Below, piece after piece: positions 1 to 7,138 of a DNA stretch of 9,675 bases. How positions within the stretch are numbered: position 1 is the stretch's first letter; the number at the start of each line of letters is the position of its first letter. The translations under genes were made by a program, and so were the position numbers. The notes beneath the pieces are model-generated. The model did no database searches. It was not told the DNA's origin and worked only from the letters and a program-made list of their open reading frames with translations. The DNA is from Oscillospiraceae bacterium (lineage in GTDB: Bacteria; Bacillota; Clostridia; Oscillospirales; Oscillospiraceae), in assembly GCA_017936205.1 (NCBI GenBank), contig JAGBGB010000278.1, forward strand, positions 1 through 9,675, in the 5' to 3' direction.

Positions 1-14
1 ATTTTGAGGAGTGC

Positions 15-43
15 TTGCAATTTGCGGGAAAATCTGTCATAAT
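15..43 (+). promoter_or_regulatory. Candidate sigma-A promoter of the lyase gene
   Basis: A TTGCAA box (15-20) and a CATAAT box (38-43) are separated by 17 bases, close to the TTGACA/TATAAT consensus and at optimal spacing. Transcription would start near position 50 and give a leader of about 50 bases. The boxes overlap the 5' end of the long open frame, which argues that the frame upstream of position 93 is not translated. The assignment rests on box similarity only. Confidence 0.45.
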
Positions 44-85
44 AAAAGGTACGGCGATAAAACTTTTTGCATATTTGATCGTTTC

Positions 86-92
86 GGAAAGG
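86..92 (+). promoter_or_regulatory. Ribosome binding site that decides the lyase start
   Basis: GGAAAGG ends 9 bases before the ATG at 102 but directly abuts the ATG at 93. This spacing favours 102, after which the protein begins MNGKRLL, a classic basic n-region followed by a hydrophobic core. Confidence 0.6.
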
Positions 93-101
93 ATGAGCAC
101 T

Positions 102-3100
102 ATGAACGGAAAACGATTATTGGTCATGCTTCTGATCCTTGCAACGCTGCTGTCTTCTACGGCGGGGGCTGCTTCTGCGCTGCTTGAGAGAGAGGAGCGG
201 CAGGTCAGAGGGGTTACTCTTGCTTCGGATGCAGCCTTCTTTGGGAAGCTGGATCTGACCCTCAGTGGAATGAGTGCTGTTAAGGCAGCAGTGAGTGCCA
301 AGAATTACGACCTTGCCAAGGAGGAGCTCCTTGCATTCTGCAAGGCGCACTTTGATCGGTATGATCCTCCATACAACACTGCCGGTGCGGCACACTGGTA
401 TGAGCCGACCATGCAGGACACCTATACCTTCCAGGAGTATTACAGAGCCCATACCATCGTTACGGCAACTACGCCCACCAAGCATGAGATCTATTTGGGC
501 AGTGATGTCAGCGGTCTGTATATTCTCTCCTCCTTCGACAAAACTACGGACGAGATCGCTGTAGCATCTCGCAGTGTTAGCGGAAAGGCACCCCAACTGA
601 TCGTGACCTGCTCCGATGGCAGCACCGTGACCTTGACTGCCACAGAGGATGCCATGGTTCGTGCCGGCAGCTACAGTGCCAAGAACTACGGCAATGATGC
701 CACCCTCTATGTAAAGGATCACTATACGAAGAATGCCGATGGCAGCTATACACCCTACGGCAACAATACCAAGCGTGTGTATCTCCGCTTCGACACCTCT
801 AAGATCCCCTCCAATGCAAAGAAAGCTACCCTTGTGCTTTATGCCCATCGAGTTTCCGGCAGCAGCTCCGGTGGGTTTACAGAGAACAGCCTTCGGCTGA
901 ATGTTCTGAGCAGCTACTGCAAAACATGGACAGAGAGCAATCTGACATGGGACTACCTGAAGAGCATCAATGCCCTGGCGCACTTCTCCTGGAAGGGCAT
1001 CCCCGGGGGCTTTGACTGGCAGAAGCCTGCCTATTCCCCCTCGGAATGGCTGAATTATAATGATCGCTTCTGCCAGCACTCGGCTCTGGTACAGAAGGCG
1101 AAGACTTATCCTGCGGGCTCTGCAGACTTCTTGGCATATTTGAACAAGGCTAAGACGCAGATTCTGGACTTTATCAACGATGCAGGAGCAGCCACCCCTC
1201 CGAACCGTGATATCGAGGCGGCAAATCGAGCTATGGAGTTCGTGTACATTTATAAGAACTTCTTGGACGGCGATATTCTGACCCCCGACGAGAATGTGAA
1301 GCTCCTTTCCTGGGTCTATGACGAGGCCGCATACCTCAAGAGCGGTGCAAAGGTGAGCAGCAATGCGTGCCTGTTCAACGATGCGGACCCCTCAAAGAAC
1401 AGCCTTCTGGCATACACCAACCGTGGTATCTGGCACTTGACGGGGCTGTACAGCATGTATGCTTACTTTGACTTCTTTACGGAGGCAGGGGACTGGAAGA
1501 GCTCCTACGATCTGCGTTTCGATATGGTGATGGATACCCTCGTCCATGAGGATGGGAGCTATAATGAGATCACCTTCTCCTATCCTCGCTCTGTGATCCT
1601 CTGGTGTATGCATCTGCATGCCCTCATGAAGGATGTTGGGGACAGCTCTCAGGGGGCTGCAACTCTGAGCCGCAAAATGTCTGATTTGGCAAAATATCTG
1701 GTAGATAGCAGTATGCCCAACCATGTTCCGCCCTTCTGGGGACAGGGGCAGCCCGGATCTCTCGATGCTGCCATCCGAGAGCTTCTGGACAGCATGGGAA
1801 CGGAGAATGAGAACAGCCTTGCGGTGCAGAATCTGCGCTATTTCCTGGATTCCAACAATGGCATGAAGCCCCAAACTGCTGCGGAATATGACGAGATCAA
1901 AACCGTGATCGACCGTACCGGCTGGACAGCGGAGGATAGCTTCTTCTTCATGAATGCAAAATCCGGCGGCAACCACACCCACAGGGATGCCCTTGCTCTG
2001 CTGCTGTATTATCAGGGTCGCTCTCTCCTGACGGATACGGGTATGACCTCCTATGACCGCAACCATCCCCATTTTATATGGCAGAATGAAACCACCCGCT
2101 CCCATAATACCATCGAGATCGACGGCATTGGGCAGTCGGTCCAGGGAAGCGTTGAGGCAAGTGCTTCTCTTGGGGATATTGATATGACTGCCAATGATGC
2201 AGTGTCTACGGTTACTGCGTGGACGAAGACCAGCGGAAAAACCATTCGCAAGGGTCAGCACAGTACAGACTTCACCCACTACCGCAATGTTGCCTTCCTG
2301 AAGGAGCTGGGGGACTTCCTTATCGTAACGGATAAGGTAGTTCCCGGAGACGCTGCCTCCCACAGCTACACCCAGAACTGGCATACAGCGCCCTATTCCA
2401 ATGCAAGCCTTGCCTCCGATGCCTACGGAACCGGCAAGACCGCCTACACCAAGGGCCCCAACCTGATCATTGCCCAGAGTGGCAGCTTCGGAACAGCATC
2501 TCTTGCCACAGGCTATGACGCATCTGCTCCCGGGACCACCACAAAGTACTTCGAGTACAAGCAGACCAAGGCAGGGACCGTGGGATATCAGACTGTACTC
2601 TACCCCACTGCAGAGGGAAGCACCGCAACAGTGGTTCCTGAGAAGCTGACCATTGCCAACACCACGGATGAGACGGCTATGGCAAGCAAGATCACCATCA
2701 ATGACAGTGACAATGCAGACCTGCGCTATCTGTATTTCTACAATTCCTTCGAGGCACAGCCTGCTGCCCGTACCTATGCAGGCTACACCACCGATGCCGC
2801 TATGGCTGCGGTGAATCTGAACGCCTCCCTTCAGGCAACCTTTGCCCACATCGCCAATGGCAGCAGCCTGAAGAAGAGTGATGGCAGTGTGCTTCTTACG
2901 GTTTCTGACACAGTCAGCGACCTGACGGTAGTCTGCCAGGGCAGCGAGCTGAGGCTTTACAGCTCCGATCCGGATCTGGATCGCCTTTGGGTGCAGGTGA
3001 ACCTTTCCAAGGCACCCTTTGCCACCGTACTCCTCAATGATGAGAGAGTGGACTTTACCATGGATGCCCAGAACACGGTCACCGTAGGCAGCCGCAATCT

Positions 3101-6100
3101 TCTGCTTTCCTTCCACAGCGGCACCCCTGCCTACACCGCTGCAAGCTGGACTGCAACTCGTTTGAGCTTCTCCATTGACAAGAACAAGGGAATCCTCAGC
3201 GGAAACACCACGGATGGGGACCCCTACTTGGTCATGAATGCTTCTGAGAAGCTGGGCTATGTGTTCCGTAGTGGGGATGTGGTAGAGGTCCGTGTGAAGA
3301 CGACTATGACCACCGGCAGTGAAAAGGGCTTCCAGATCTTCTTCGGTACAAAGGAGAATCCCGGCTTTGCTGAGAAGCGATCCGTCTTCAGCAGCGGCTA
3401 TACTCCTAACGGGGCTTATCAGGTCCTTACCTTAGATGCCAACAGCCGCAGTTCTATGGTGGGTCAGACTCTGACCCATATTCGTATCGATCCCATCGGA
3501 GCTCCGAGAACTACTGACTTCCGTGCCAGCTTCGAGATCGACTACATCTATATCGGTCCCAAGGCGACCGCTCCCAGTCAGCAGGCAGGAGGGCTGTACT
3601 TTACCTTCGATAACTCTGTTGCCTCCAAGGCACGCTACGCAGGGGCAGCCTATGGGGATCGGAACTATGATGTAAGCTACTGGAACCACAATCTCTCCCG
3701 TAATACCGGACCCTTCTTCGATTATGAGGAGGGAACGATGTCCATCTTCCTCACCGGCACAACACCCTACCTGCAGACCTCGGACTATACCGGCAGATCC
3801 ACCGCCCTTGCCCACAGCTATGTTCCCGGCAGCACAGATGTCCTGCAGATGCGTGTGAAGCTGGAGAACTGTACCGTTTCCGGCGGTGCGGCTTCTCTGC
3901 GTCTGTATTATCTGAAGAATAACGGTACCGGTGTGGGAAACAGCGATTACTTCTCTGTATCCATCCCCGACTCCGCACTGGACTCCGGCAGATATATTAC
4001 TCTGTCCTGCGATGCTTCGGATGCCTTCAAGAGTGCTACTGTGATCAATGCCCTGCGCCCTGCGTTTCAGAATGTTTGCGCCGTAGAGGGACAGGTGGGG
4101 AAGATCACCATAGATCACCTCTATATAGGCCCTGCTGCCAAGGCTCCTGTCTGGGACAATGACCGACTGCTGTTCCAGTTCACCAATACTGCGGCTGATC
4201 GTGAGCGTTATAAGAATGATGCCTACGGCGGTTTGAACTATGATATTGGCAACTGGGTGGGGAGTGCGAAGCGAAATACCGCTCCTGTGTTCGATACTGT
4301 CAACGGAACACTGAAGTACAATCTGGTCAACGGCGCAACAGGCTCCTATCTGCAGCCCTGTACCAATAGCTACAGCAGCGTTACAGGCCCCCTGAGCTAC
4401 ATCCCCAAGGAGGGGGATCTGGTGCAGGTTCGCTTTAAGCTGACCAACTTCACCACAGTCGCCAATACAACACCCTATTTTGAATTCTATTACCTGAAGA
4501 ACAACAATGCGGCAGGCATTCAGGGGAGCGACAGAGTCCGTATCAAGCTCTCTCCTGAAGCTGTAAAGAGCGGCAAATACATGACCATTACGCTGGAACT
4601 GCCTGAAGGCTTCGTGAATGCCGAGGTGATCAATACGATTCGTGTGGGCTTTGCGGGCATGACCAATGTGTCTAGCAAGACAGGTCTGGTAACCATCAAT
4701 TTTGTTGCAGTGGGACAGAAGGAAAGTCTCCCCAAGACACCTTACCTTGTGACCTTCCGAAGCGCTGACGGAAGCATTTTGGAAGAACGCTATGCCGTAA
4801 ACGGTGATCCCGTGGCATACAGCGGAACCATTGCTACCACACCCAATGGCAGTAGCGGACATCTGGTACACAGCGGTTGGGTGAATGCCTCCGGTACAGC
4901 AGTGGAGCTGACGAAGATCTCTGCTGACACGACCCTTTATCCCAACTTTGTAACCAAGGCCCACAGCTATCGAACCACCGGCACCGGCGCAGAGGTGCGT
5001 TGCTCCGTCTGCGGCTATACGACCACAGAACATATCCACAGTTGGGGAAGCCCTGTAGATGTATATTCCTCTTGCACGGAGCCGGGAACCAGGATCTATC
5101 GTTGCTCCTGCGGCGAGACCAAAACGGAACCTCTTGCAGCCAGAAATCATATTATCGAGATCGTTCCGGCGGTTCCTGCTACCTGCACCCAAAGCGGTCT
5201 GACTCAGGGAGAAATGTGCTCAGAGTGCGGTGTGGCTATCACACCACAGAAAACTGTTGCAAAGAAGGGGCATGTAGCTGTGACGGATCCTGCAGTTCCC
5301 GCTACCTGTACAGCAACAGGCTTGACCGCAGGCTCCCACTGCTCCGTATGTAAGGCTGTGCTTACCGCACAGAGCAAGACGGCTGCTCTGGGGCATAGCT
5401 ACAGTAAGTACACCAATACCAATGCAAGCAAACATACCATCAAGTGCTCCCGTTGCGCTGCATCGAAGACTGCATCCCACAGCTACAGCAACTATAAGTG
5501 CGTTTGCGGTGATATGATCTCTCCGAAGCTGCTGTTTAACTTCAATAACTCTGCCTCTGATCAGAAGCGTTATAACACCACCCTTTATGGAAAGACCAAC
5601 TTCGATACCACAGCTGCATGGGGAGTGGGCGGTGGACGAGTCAGCAAGCTGAACATTGACACTGCAGCAGGAACCCTTTCTATGCAGATCGCCAAGGGGA
5701 AGAACTCGCCCTATGTTCAGACCATCACAAAGGGCGGCAACCTGTGCTCTACGCCTCTGAATTATTTCCCCCGTTCGGGAGATGTGGTGCAGCTCCGCTT
5801 CAAGATGACCAACTGCAAAGCCGTTTCCGGTGAAACTCCCAACCTGCGTATTTACTTCATCAGGGATAACGGCACCGCCGGAGTCAAGAACTCCCACTAT
5901 ACCAAGGTCAACCTAAATACCAAGGCTGCCTTCTGCGGAGATTGGATCGTTATGACGGTTCCAATGGGAAGCAGCTTCGTAGATGCCAGCGTGATCAATG
6001 CACTGCGGATCAGCTTCAACGGTGTGGAAGCTGTCGCAGGGAAAACGGGCAGCATTACCCTCCAATACATCAGCCTTGGACAGAAGGCAAGCATGCCCAA

Positions 6101-6683
6101 TGATTACCGTTTGTATATGAACTTCAGCAATACCGCTGCGGATCAGAAGCGCTTTAAGACAGCCTTATACGGAACCAATAACTACGATACGGGTTTCTGG
6201 GGCTACAATGCCGCACGGAGCACCAAGCCCACCTACAATTCCGCCAATGGTGGCACGTTGAGCTTCCAAATTGCGCCCGGTGGCAATCAGCCCTATATCC
6301 AGACCACGGATTCCACAGGCTCCCTGAACGCAAGACCTCTGAAGTACAACCCGGAGGCAGGGGATACCCTGAAGATCCGCTTCAAGCTGACCAATTGTAA
6401 AGCCATGTCCGGGGTCACTCCCGCACTGAGACTGTATTACATTAAGAATTACGCCACAAGCGGTGTGGTGGGAACAGACTATACAAGTCAGAATCTGAAT
6501 GTAAGCACTGCCTTCAGCGGAAACTATGTTACCATTACCATGCCTCTGAACAGTACCTTTACTACCGCAATGTATATTAACGCTCTGCGGATCACGTTCA
6601 CGGGCGTGGAGGCTGTGGCAGGCAAGACCGGCACTGTGACCATCGACTACATTGCCATCGGTCAGAGTAGCGAGCTGCCGTAA
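102..6683 (+). CDS. Secreted multidomain heparinase II/III-family polysaccharide lyase-like protein
   Basis: The 2193-aa product starts with a Sec signal peptide (residues 1-26, likely cleavage after Ala-Ser-Ala). Residues 57-84 resemble the helical N-terminal repeat of heparinase II/III proteins. A CBM96/DNRLRE-like domain is inserted at 166-285. An alpha/alpha toroid (about 290-610) includes the EDGSYNEITFSYP segment with Glu489 and Tyr494. A beta-sandwich (about 612-1004) opens with NHTHRDALALLLYY (His625, His627, Arg628, Asp629) and continues with SYDRNHPH (Tyr651, His655, His657) and TRSHNTIEIDG (His668, Asn669), the conserved core of PF07940. Such enzymes cleave uronic-acid polysaccharides by beta-elimination using Tyr/His/Asn, so an active lyase is plausible. 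Which residues are catalytic, and whether the substrate is alginate, heparin-like, ulvan-like or another glycan, I infer only loosely. The C-terminal half holds five related modules, an InlB-like repeat and a Cys-rich segment. No anchor motif is seen, so release or non-covalent wall binding is likely. The protein is about three times the usual family length. The start at 102 is chosen on the ribosome site and signal peptide; 93 is the alternative. Confidence 0.88.
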   Translation: MNGKRLLVMLLILATLLSSTAGAASALLEREERQVRGVTLASDAAFFGKLDLTLSGMSAVKAAVSAKNYDLAKEELLAFCKAHFDRYDPPYNTAGAAHWYEPTMQDTYTFQEYYRAHTIVTATTPTKHEIYLGSDVSGLYILSSFDKTTDEIAVASRSVSGKAPQLIVTCSDGSTVTLTATEDAMVRAGSYSAKNYGNDATLYVKDHYTKNADGSYTPYGNNTKRVYLRFDTSKIPSNAKKATLVLYAHRVSGSSSGGFTENSLRLNVLSSYCKTWTESNLTWDYLKSINALAHFSWKGIPGGFDWQKPAYSPSEWLNYNDRFCQHSALVQKAKTYPAGSADFLAYLNKAKTQILDFINDAGAATPPNRDIEAANRAMEFVYIYKNFLDGDILTPDENVKLLSWVYDEAAYLKSGAKVSSNACLFNDADPSKNSLLAYTNRGIWHLTGLYSMYAYFDFFTEAGDWKSSYDLRFDMVMDTLVHEDGSYNEITFSYPRSVILWCMHLHALMKDVGDSSQGAATLSRKMSDLAKYLVDSSMPNHVPPFWGQGQPGSLDAAIRELLDSMGTENENSLAVQNLRYFLDSNNGMKPQTAAEYDEIKTVIDRTGWTAEDSFFFMNAKSGGNHTHRDALALLLYYQGRSLLTDTGMTSYDRNHPHFIWQNETTRSHNTIEIDGIGQSVQGSVEASASLGDIDMTANDAVSTVTAWTKTSGKTIRKGQHSTDFTHYRNVAFLKELGDFLIVTDKVVPGDAASHSYTQNWHTAPYSNASLASDAYGTGKTAYTKGPNLIIAQSGSFGTASLATGYDASAPGTTTKYFEYKQTKAGTVGYQTVLYPTAEGSTATVVPEKLTIANTTDETAMASKITINDSDNADLRYLYFYNSFEAQPAARTYAGYTTDAAMAAVNLNASLQATFAHIANGSSLKKSDGSVLLTVSDTVSDLTVVCQGSELRLYSSDPDLDRLWVQVNLSKAPFATVLLNDERVDFTMDAQNTVTVGSRNLLLSFHSGTPAYTAASWTATRLSFSIDKNKGILSGNTTDGDPYLVMNASEKLGYVFRSGDVVEVRVKTTMTTGSEKGFQIFFGTKENPGFAEKRSVFSSGYTPNGAYQVLTLDANSRSSMVGQTLTHIRIDPIGAPRTTDFRASFEIDYIYIGPKATAPSQQAGGLYFTFDNSVASKARYAGAAYGDRNYDVSYWNHNLSRNTGPFFDYEEGTMSIFLTGTTPYLQTSDYTGRSTALAHSYVPGSTDVLQMRVKLENCTVSGGAASLRLYYLKNNGTGVGNSDYFSVSIPDSALDSGRYITLSCDASDAFKSATVINALRPAFQNVCAVEGQVGKITIDHLYIGPAAKAPVWDNDRLLFQFTNTAADRERYKNDAYGGLNYDIGNWVGSAKRNTAPVFDTVNGTLKYNLVNGATGSYLQPCTNSYSSVTGPLSYIPKEGDLVQVRFKLTNFTTVANTTPYFEFYYLKNNNAAGIQGSDRVRIKLSPEAVKSGKYMTITLELPEGFVNAEVINTIRVGFAGMTNVSSKTGLVTINFVAVGQKESLPKTPYLVTFRSADGSILEERYAVNGDPVAYSGTIATTPNGSSGHLVHSGWVNASGTAVELTKISADTTLYPNFVTKAHSYRTTGTGAEVRCSVCGYTTTEHIHSWGSPVDVYSSCTEPGTRIYRCSCGETKTEPLAARNHIIEIVPAVPATCTQSGLTQGEMCSECGVAITPQKTVAKKGHVAVTDPAVPATCTATGLTAGSHCSVCKAVLTAQSKTAALGHSYSKYTNTNASKHTIKCSRCAASKTASHSYSNYKCVCGDMISPKLLFNFNNSASDQKRYNTTLYGKTNFDTTAAWGVGGGRVSKLNIDTAAGTLSMQIAKGKNSPYVQTITKGGNLCSTPLNYFPRSGDVVQLRFKMTNCKAVSGETPNLRIYFIRDNGTAGVKNSHYTKVNLNTKAAFCGDWIVMTVPMGSSFVDASVINALRISFNGVEAVAGKTGSITLQYISLGQKASMPNDYRLYMNFSNTAADQKRFKTALYGTNNYDTGFWGYNAARSTKPTYNSANGGTLSFQIAPGGNQPYIQTTDSTGSLNARPLKYNPEAGDTLKIRFKLTNCKAMSGVTPALRLYYIKNYATSGVVGTDYTSQNLNVSTAFSGNYVTITMPLNSTFTTAMYINALRITFTGVEAVAGKTGTVTIDYIAIGQSSELP
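597..956 (+). other. CBM96/DNRLRE-like carbohydrate-binding domain inside the lyase
   Basis: Residues 166-285 match the pattern of DNRLRE/CBM96 domains. TATEDAMVRAGSYSAKNYG is followed by a Lys/Asp-rich loop, then RVYLRFDTSKIPSNAKKATL and, near the end, TWTESNLTWD. Known CBM96 members bind alginate or related uronides. The domain lies between the N-terminal helices and the toroid rather than at an end, so it may help position substrate. Family assignment is from remembered motifs, and ligand identity is unknown. Confidence 0.72.
3147..3572 (+). repeat. Module 1 (divergent) of the C-terminal repeat array
   Basis: Residues 1016-1157 have the same skeleton as the later modules: LSFSID at the start, RSGDVVEVRVK in the middle and a closing IDYIYIGPK. 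This copy is about 45 residues shorter and lacks the YG-x-x-N-Y-D motif seen near the start of the others, so it is either an eroded copy or a capping version. Confidence 0.6.
3594..4148 (+). repeat. Module 2 of the C-terminal repeat array
   Basis: Residues 1165-1349 form a full-length module of about 185 residues. Landmarks are LYFTFDNS, then YGDRNYD, then VLQMRVKLENC, LRLYYLKNNG, VINALRP and finally ITIDHLYIGP. The alternation of short hydrophobic strands suggests a beta-sandwich, possibly carbohydrate binding. I cannot assign a named family. Confidence 0.75.
4167..4733 (+). repeat. Module 3 of the C-terminal repeat array
   Basis: Residues 1356-1544 repeat the landmarks LLFQFTNTAADRERY, YGGLNYD, VQVRFKLTN, YYLKNNN, VINTIRVGFAGM and a closing VTINFVAVGQK. 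It follows module 2 after a linker of only about six residues. The InlB-like and Cys-rich segments then interrupt the array. Confidence 0.75.
4740..4953 (+). other. InlB B-repeat-like (Listeria-Bacteroides type) beta repeat
   Basis: Residues 1547-1617 begin PYLVTFRSADGSILEE, continue through an NG-x-P turn and an HSGWVNASG segment, and end with ADTTLYPNF. This matches the VTF...GW...TLY pattern of the secreted beta-repeat family found in many clostridial surface proteins. It probably serves as a rigid spacer. The match is to the general pattern only. Confidence 0.6.
4957..5522 (+). repeat. Cys-rich knuckle repeat segment within the lyase
   Basis: Residues about 1620-1807 carry CxxC or CxC pairs at Cys1634/1637, 1668/1670, 1706/1709, 1747/1750, 1782/1785 and 1800/1802, with single Cys at 1658, 1695 and 1736. 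Two units share the phrase VPATCT, about 41 residues apart, each followed by a G(E/S)-x-CSxC knuckle. His residues recur before the knuckles (HSY, HSW, GHV, GHSY). Such units are common in clostridial secreted proteins and could bind zinc or form disulfides, which the sequence does not settle. Confidence 0.8.
5529..6098 (+). repeat. Module 4 of the C-terminal repeat array
   Basis: Residues 1810-1999 are a full module with LLFNFNNSASDQKRY, YGKTNFD, LRFKMTNCKAVSG, RIYFIRDNG, VINALRISFNGVEAVAGKTG and a closing IGQ-like LGQK. It resembles module 5 most closely: about half the residues match by eye, including a near-identical GVEAVAGKTG stretch. At DNA level the two copies differ at many silent sites, so the duplication is not recent. 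Confidence 0.78.
6111..6680 (+). repeat. Module 5, C-terminal end of the lyase
   Basis: Residues 2004-2193 repeat LYMNFSNTAADQKRF, YGTNNYD, IRFKLTNCKAMSG, LYYIKNY, INALRITFTGVEAVAGKTG and VTIDYIAIGQ, and the protein ends six residues later. The end shows no sorting signal, transmembrane segment or dockerin, so this module is the natural C-terminus. Confidence 0.78.
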
Positions 6684-6699
6684 GCAAAACCTGATAGGG

Positions 6700-6718
6700 G
6701 GGGAGCAACAAGCTCCCC
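6700..6718 (+). terminator. Short GC-rich hairpin after the lyase gene
   Basis: A 7-base stem, GGGGAGC with GCTCCCC, encloses the loop AACAA and begins 16 bases after the stop codon. No T tract follows, so intrinsic termination is uncertain. It may protect the 3' end of the message or act together with the larger hairpin just downstream. Confidence 0.35.
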
Positions 6719-6724
6719 ACCATG

Positions 6725-6777
6725 AAAAAAGCAAGTCCGAGGCTGTCTTACAATCAAAGTAAGACAGCCTCGGACTT
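6725..6777. terminator. Strong 19-bp hairpin with an A tract, terminator-like
   Basis: A perfect 19-bp stem (6733-6751 with 6759-6777) encloses a 7-base loop. A run of six A precedes it, with GC between the run and the stem. Read on the minus strand this is a hairpin followed by TTTTTT, the canonical intrinsic terminator. On the plus strand only three T follow the stem. It may still end the lyase transcript, or act mainly on minus-strand transcription entering from the right. Confidence 0.65.
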
Positions 6778-6814
6778 TGCAAGTTCCGATTTACTGCACA
6801 GCTTGATTTATCGC

Positions 6815-6962
6815 TTCGTAGGGGCGCGCATTGCGCGTCCGGTTCATGGCGTAACGCCATGAACAAAAAAGCAACCGAAAAAGACGTATTTTCCATAAAA
6901 ATCGCAACATTTTTCACAACCACCAATTCTTGGTGGTTGTCGGACGCACGTACTCCTACGAA
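6815..6962. mobile_element. MITE-like 148-base element with terminal inverted repeats
   Basis: The ends are inverted copies: TTCGTAGG at 6815-6822 and CCTACGAA at 6955-6962. A second inner pair follows, GCGTCCG at 6835-6841 and CGGACGC at 6941-6947. Inside are two strong hairpins, an 11-bp stem with a one-base centre at 6842-6864 and an 11-bp stem with a 3-base loop at 6916-6940. There is no coding capacity. The layout fits a miniature inverted-repeat element or a dispersed structured repeat. GTAGGGGCG-type ends are familiar to me from intergenic repeats of Clostridia, but copy number cannot be judged from one window. Confidence 0.5.
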
Positions 6963-7057
6963 TGGTGCGTTAAATTCCGATTTCGCAAATGAACGCTCTG
7001 AAAGGCTTTGATATTACAGGGCTTTCCCTTAATTGTGCTCCCAAGTTTAATGCGTTT
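6963..7057. other. Non-coding stretch without a recognised feature
   Basis: I see no open frame with a ribosome site here. The interval includes one copy of a 12-base imperfect direct repeat (6972-6983, first copy 6781-6792). The TTGATA at 7008-7013 has only a poor -10 partner, TAATTG, about 16 bases on. The composition is compatible with eroded mobile DNA, but nothing identifies it. Confidence 0.4.
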
Positions 7058-7102
7058 TCCCTTGTTTTTGCCCTTATAGGCTGAAACAAGGGATACTTTT
7101 TT
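7058..7102 (+). terminator. Orphan intrinsic-terminator-like hairpin with T6 tail
   Basis: A 10-bp stem (TCCCTTGTTT at 7058-7067 with AAACAAGGGA at 7084-7093) is extended by an inner GCC/GGC pair around a 6-base loop. It is followed after three bases by TTTTTT (7097-7102). The form is that of a Rho-independent terminator on the plus strand. No gene directly upstream explains it, because the lyase gene ends about 375 bases earlier. Confidence 0.6.
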
Positions 7103-7138
7103 GAATCAGGTTGCAGAGAGCTTTCTTAGAGAGGTTCT

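Noticed and set aside
15..101. N-terminal extension of the lyase from a TTG at 15 or the ATG at 93
   Set aside because: The TTG lies in the -35 box of the likely promoter and has no ribosome site. The ATG at 93 abuts the ribosome site. The signal peptide starts naturally at 102.
1392..5192. Two very long open frames on the minus strand (1392-3116 and 3432-5192) antisense to the lyase gene
   Set aside because: They carry no recognisable domains and are low-complexity in Gly, Ile, Cys and Ala. They lie wholly opposite a convincing plus-strand gene whose codon pattern explains the absence of stops on the other strand.
6111..6683. Possible C-terminal anchor (dockerin, SLH or LPXTG) on the lyase
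   Set aside because: The last residues belong to module 5 and end shortly after IGQ. There is no LPXTG, hydrophobic tail, dockerin calcium loop or SLH motif.
6165..6926. Minus-strand open frame spanning the lyase 3' end and the intergenic region
   Set aside because: Its 5' part runs through the hairpins and the inverted-repeat element, the rest is antisense to module 5, and no domain is visible.
6990..7040. Resemblance of GGCTTTGATATTACAGGGCT to sequence seen near tyrosine recombinase ends
   Set aside because: The similarity is from memory, short and without an adjacent integrase or a defined repeat, so an attachment-site claim cannot be supported.
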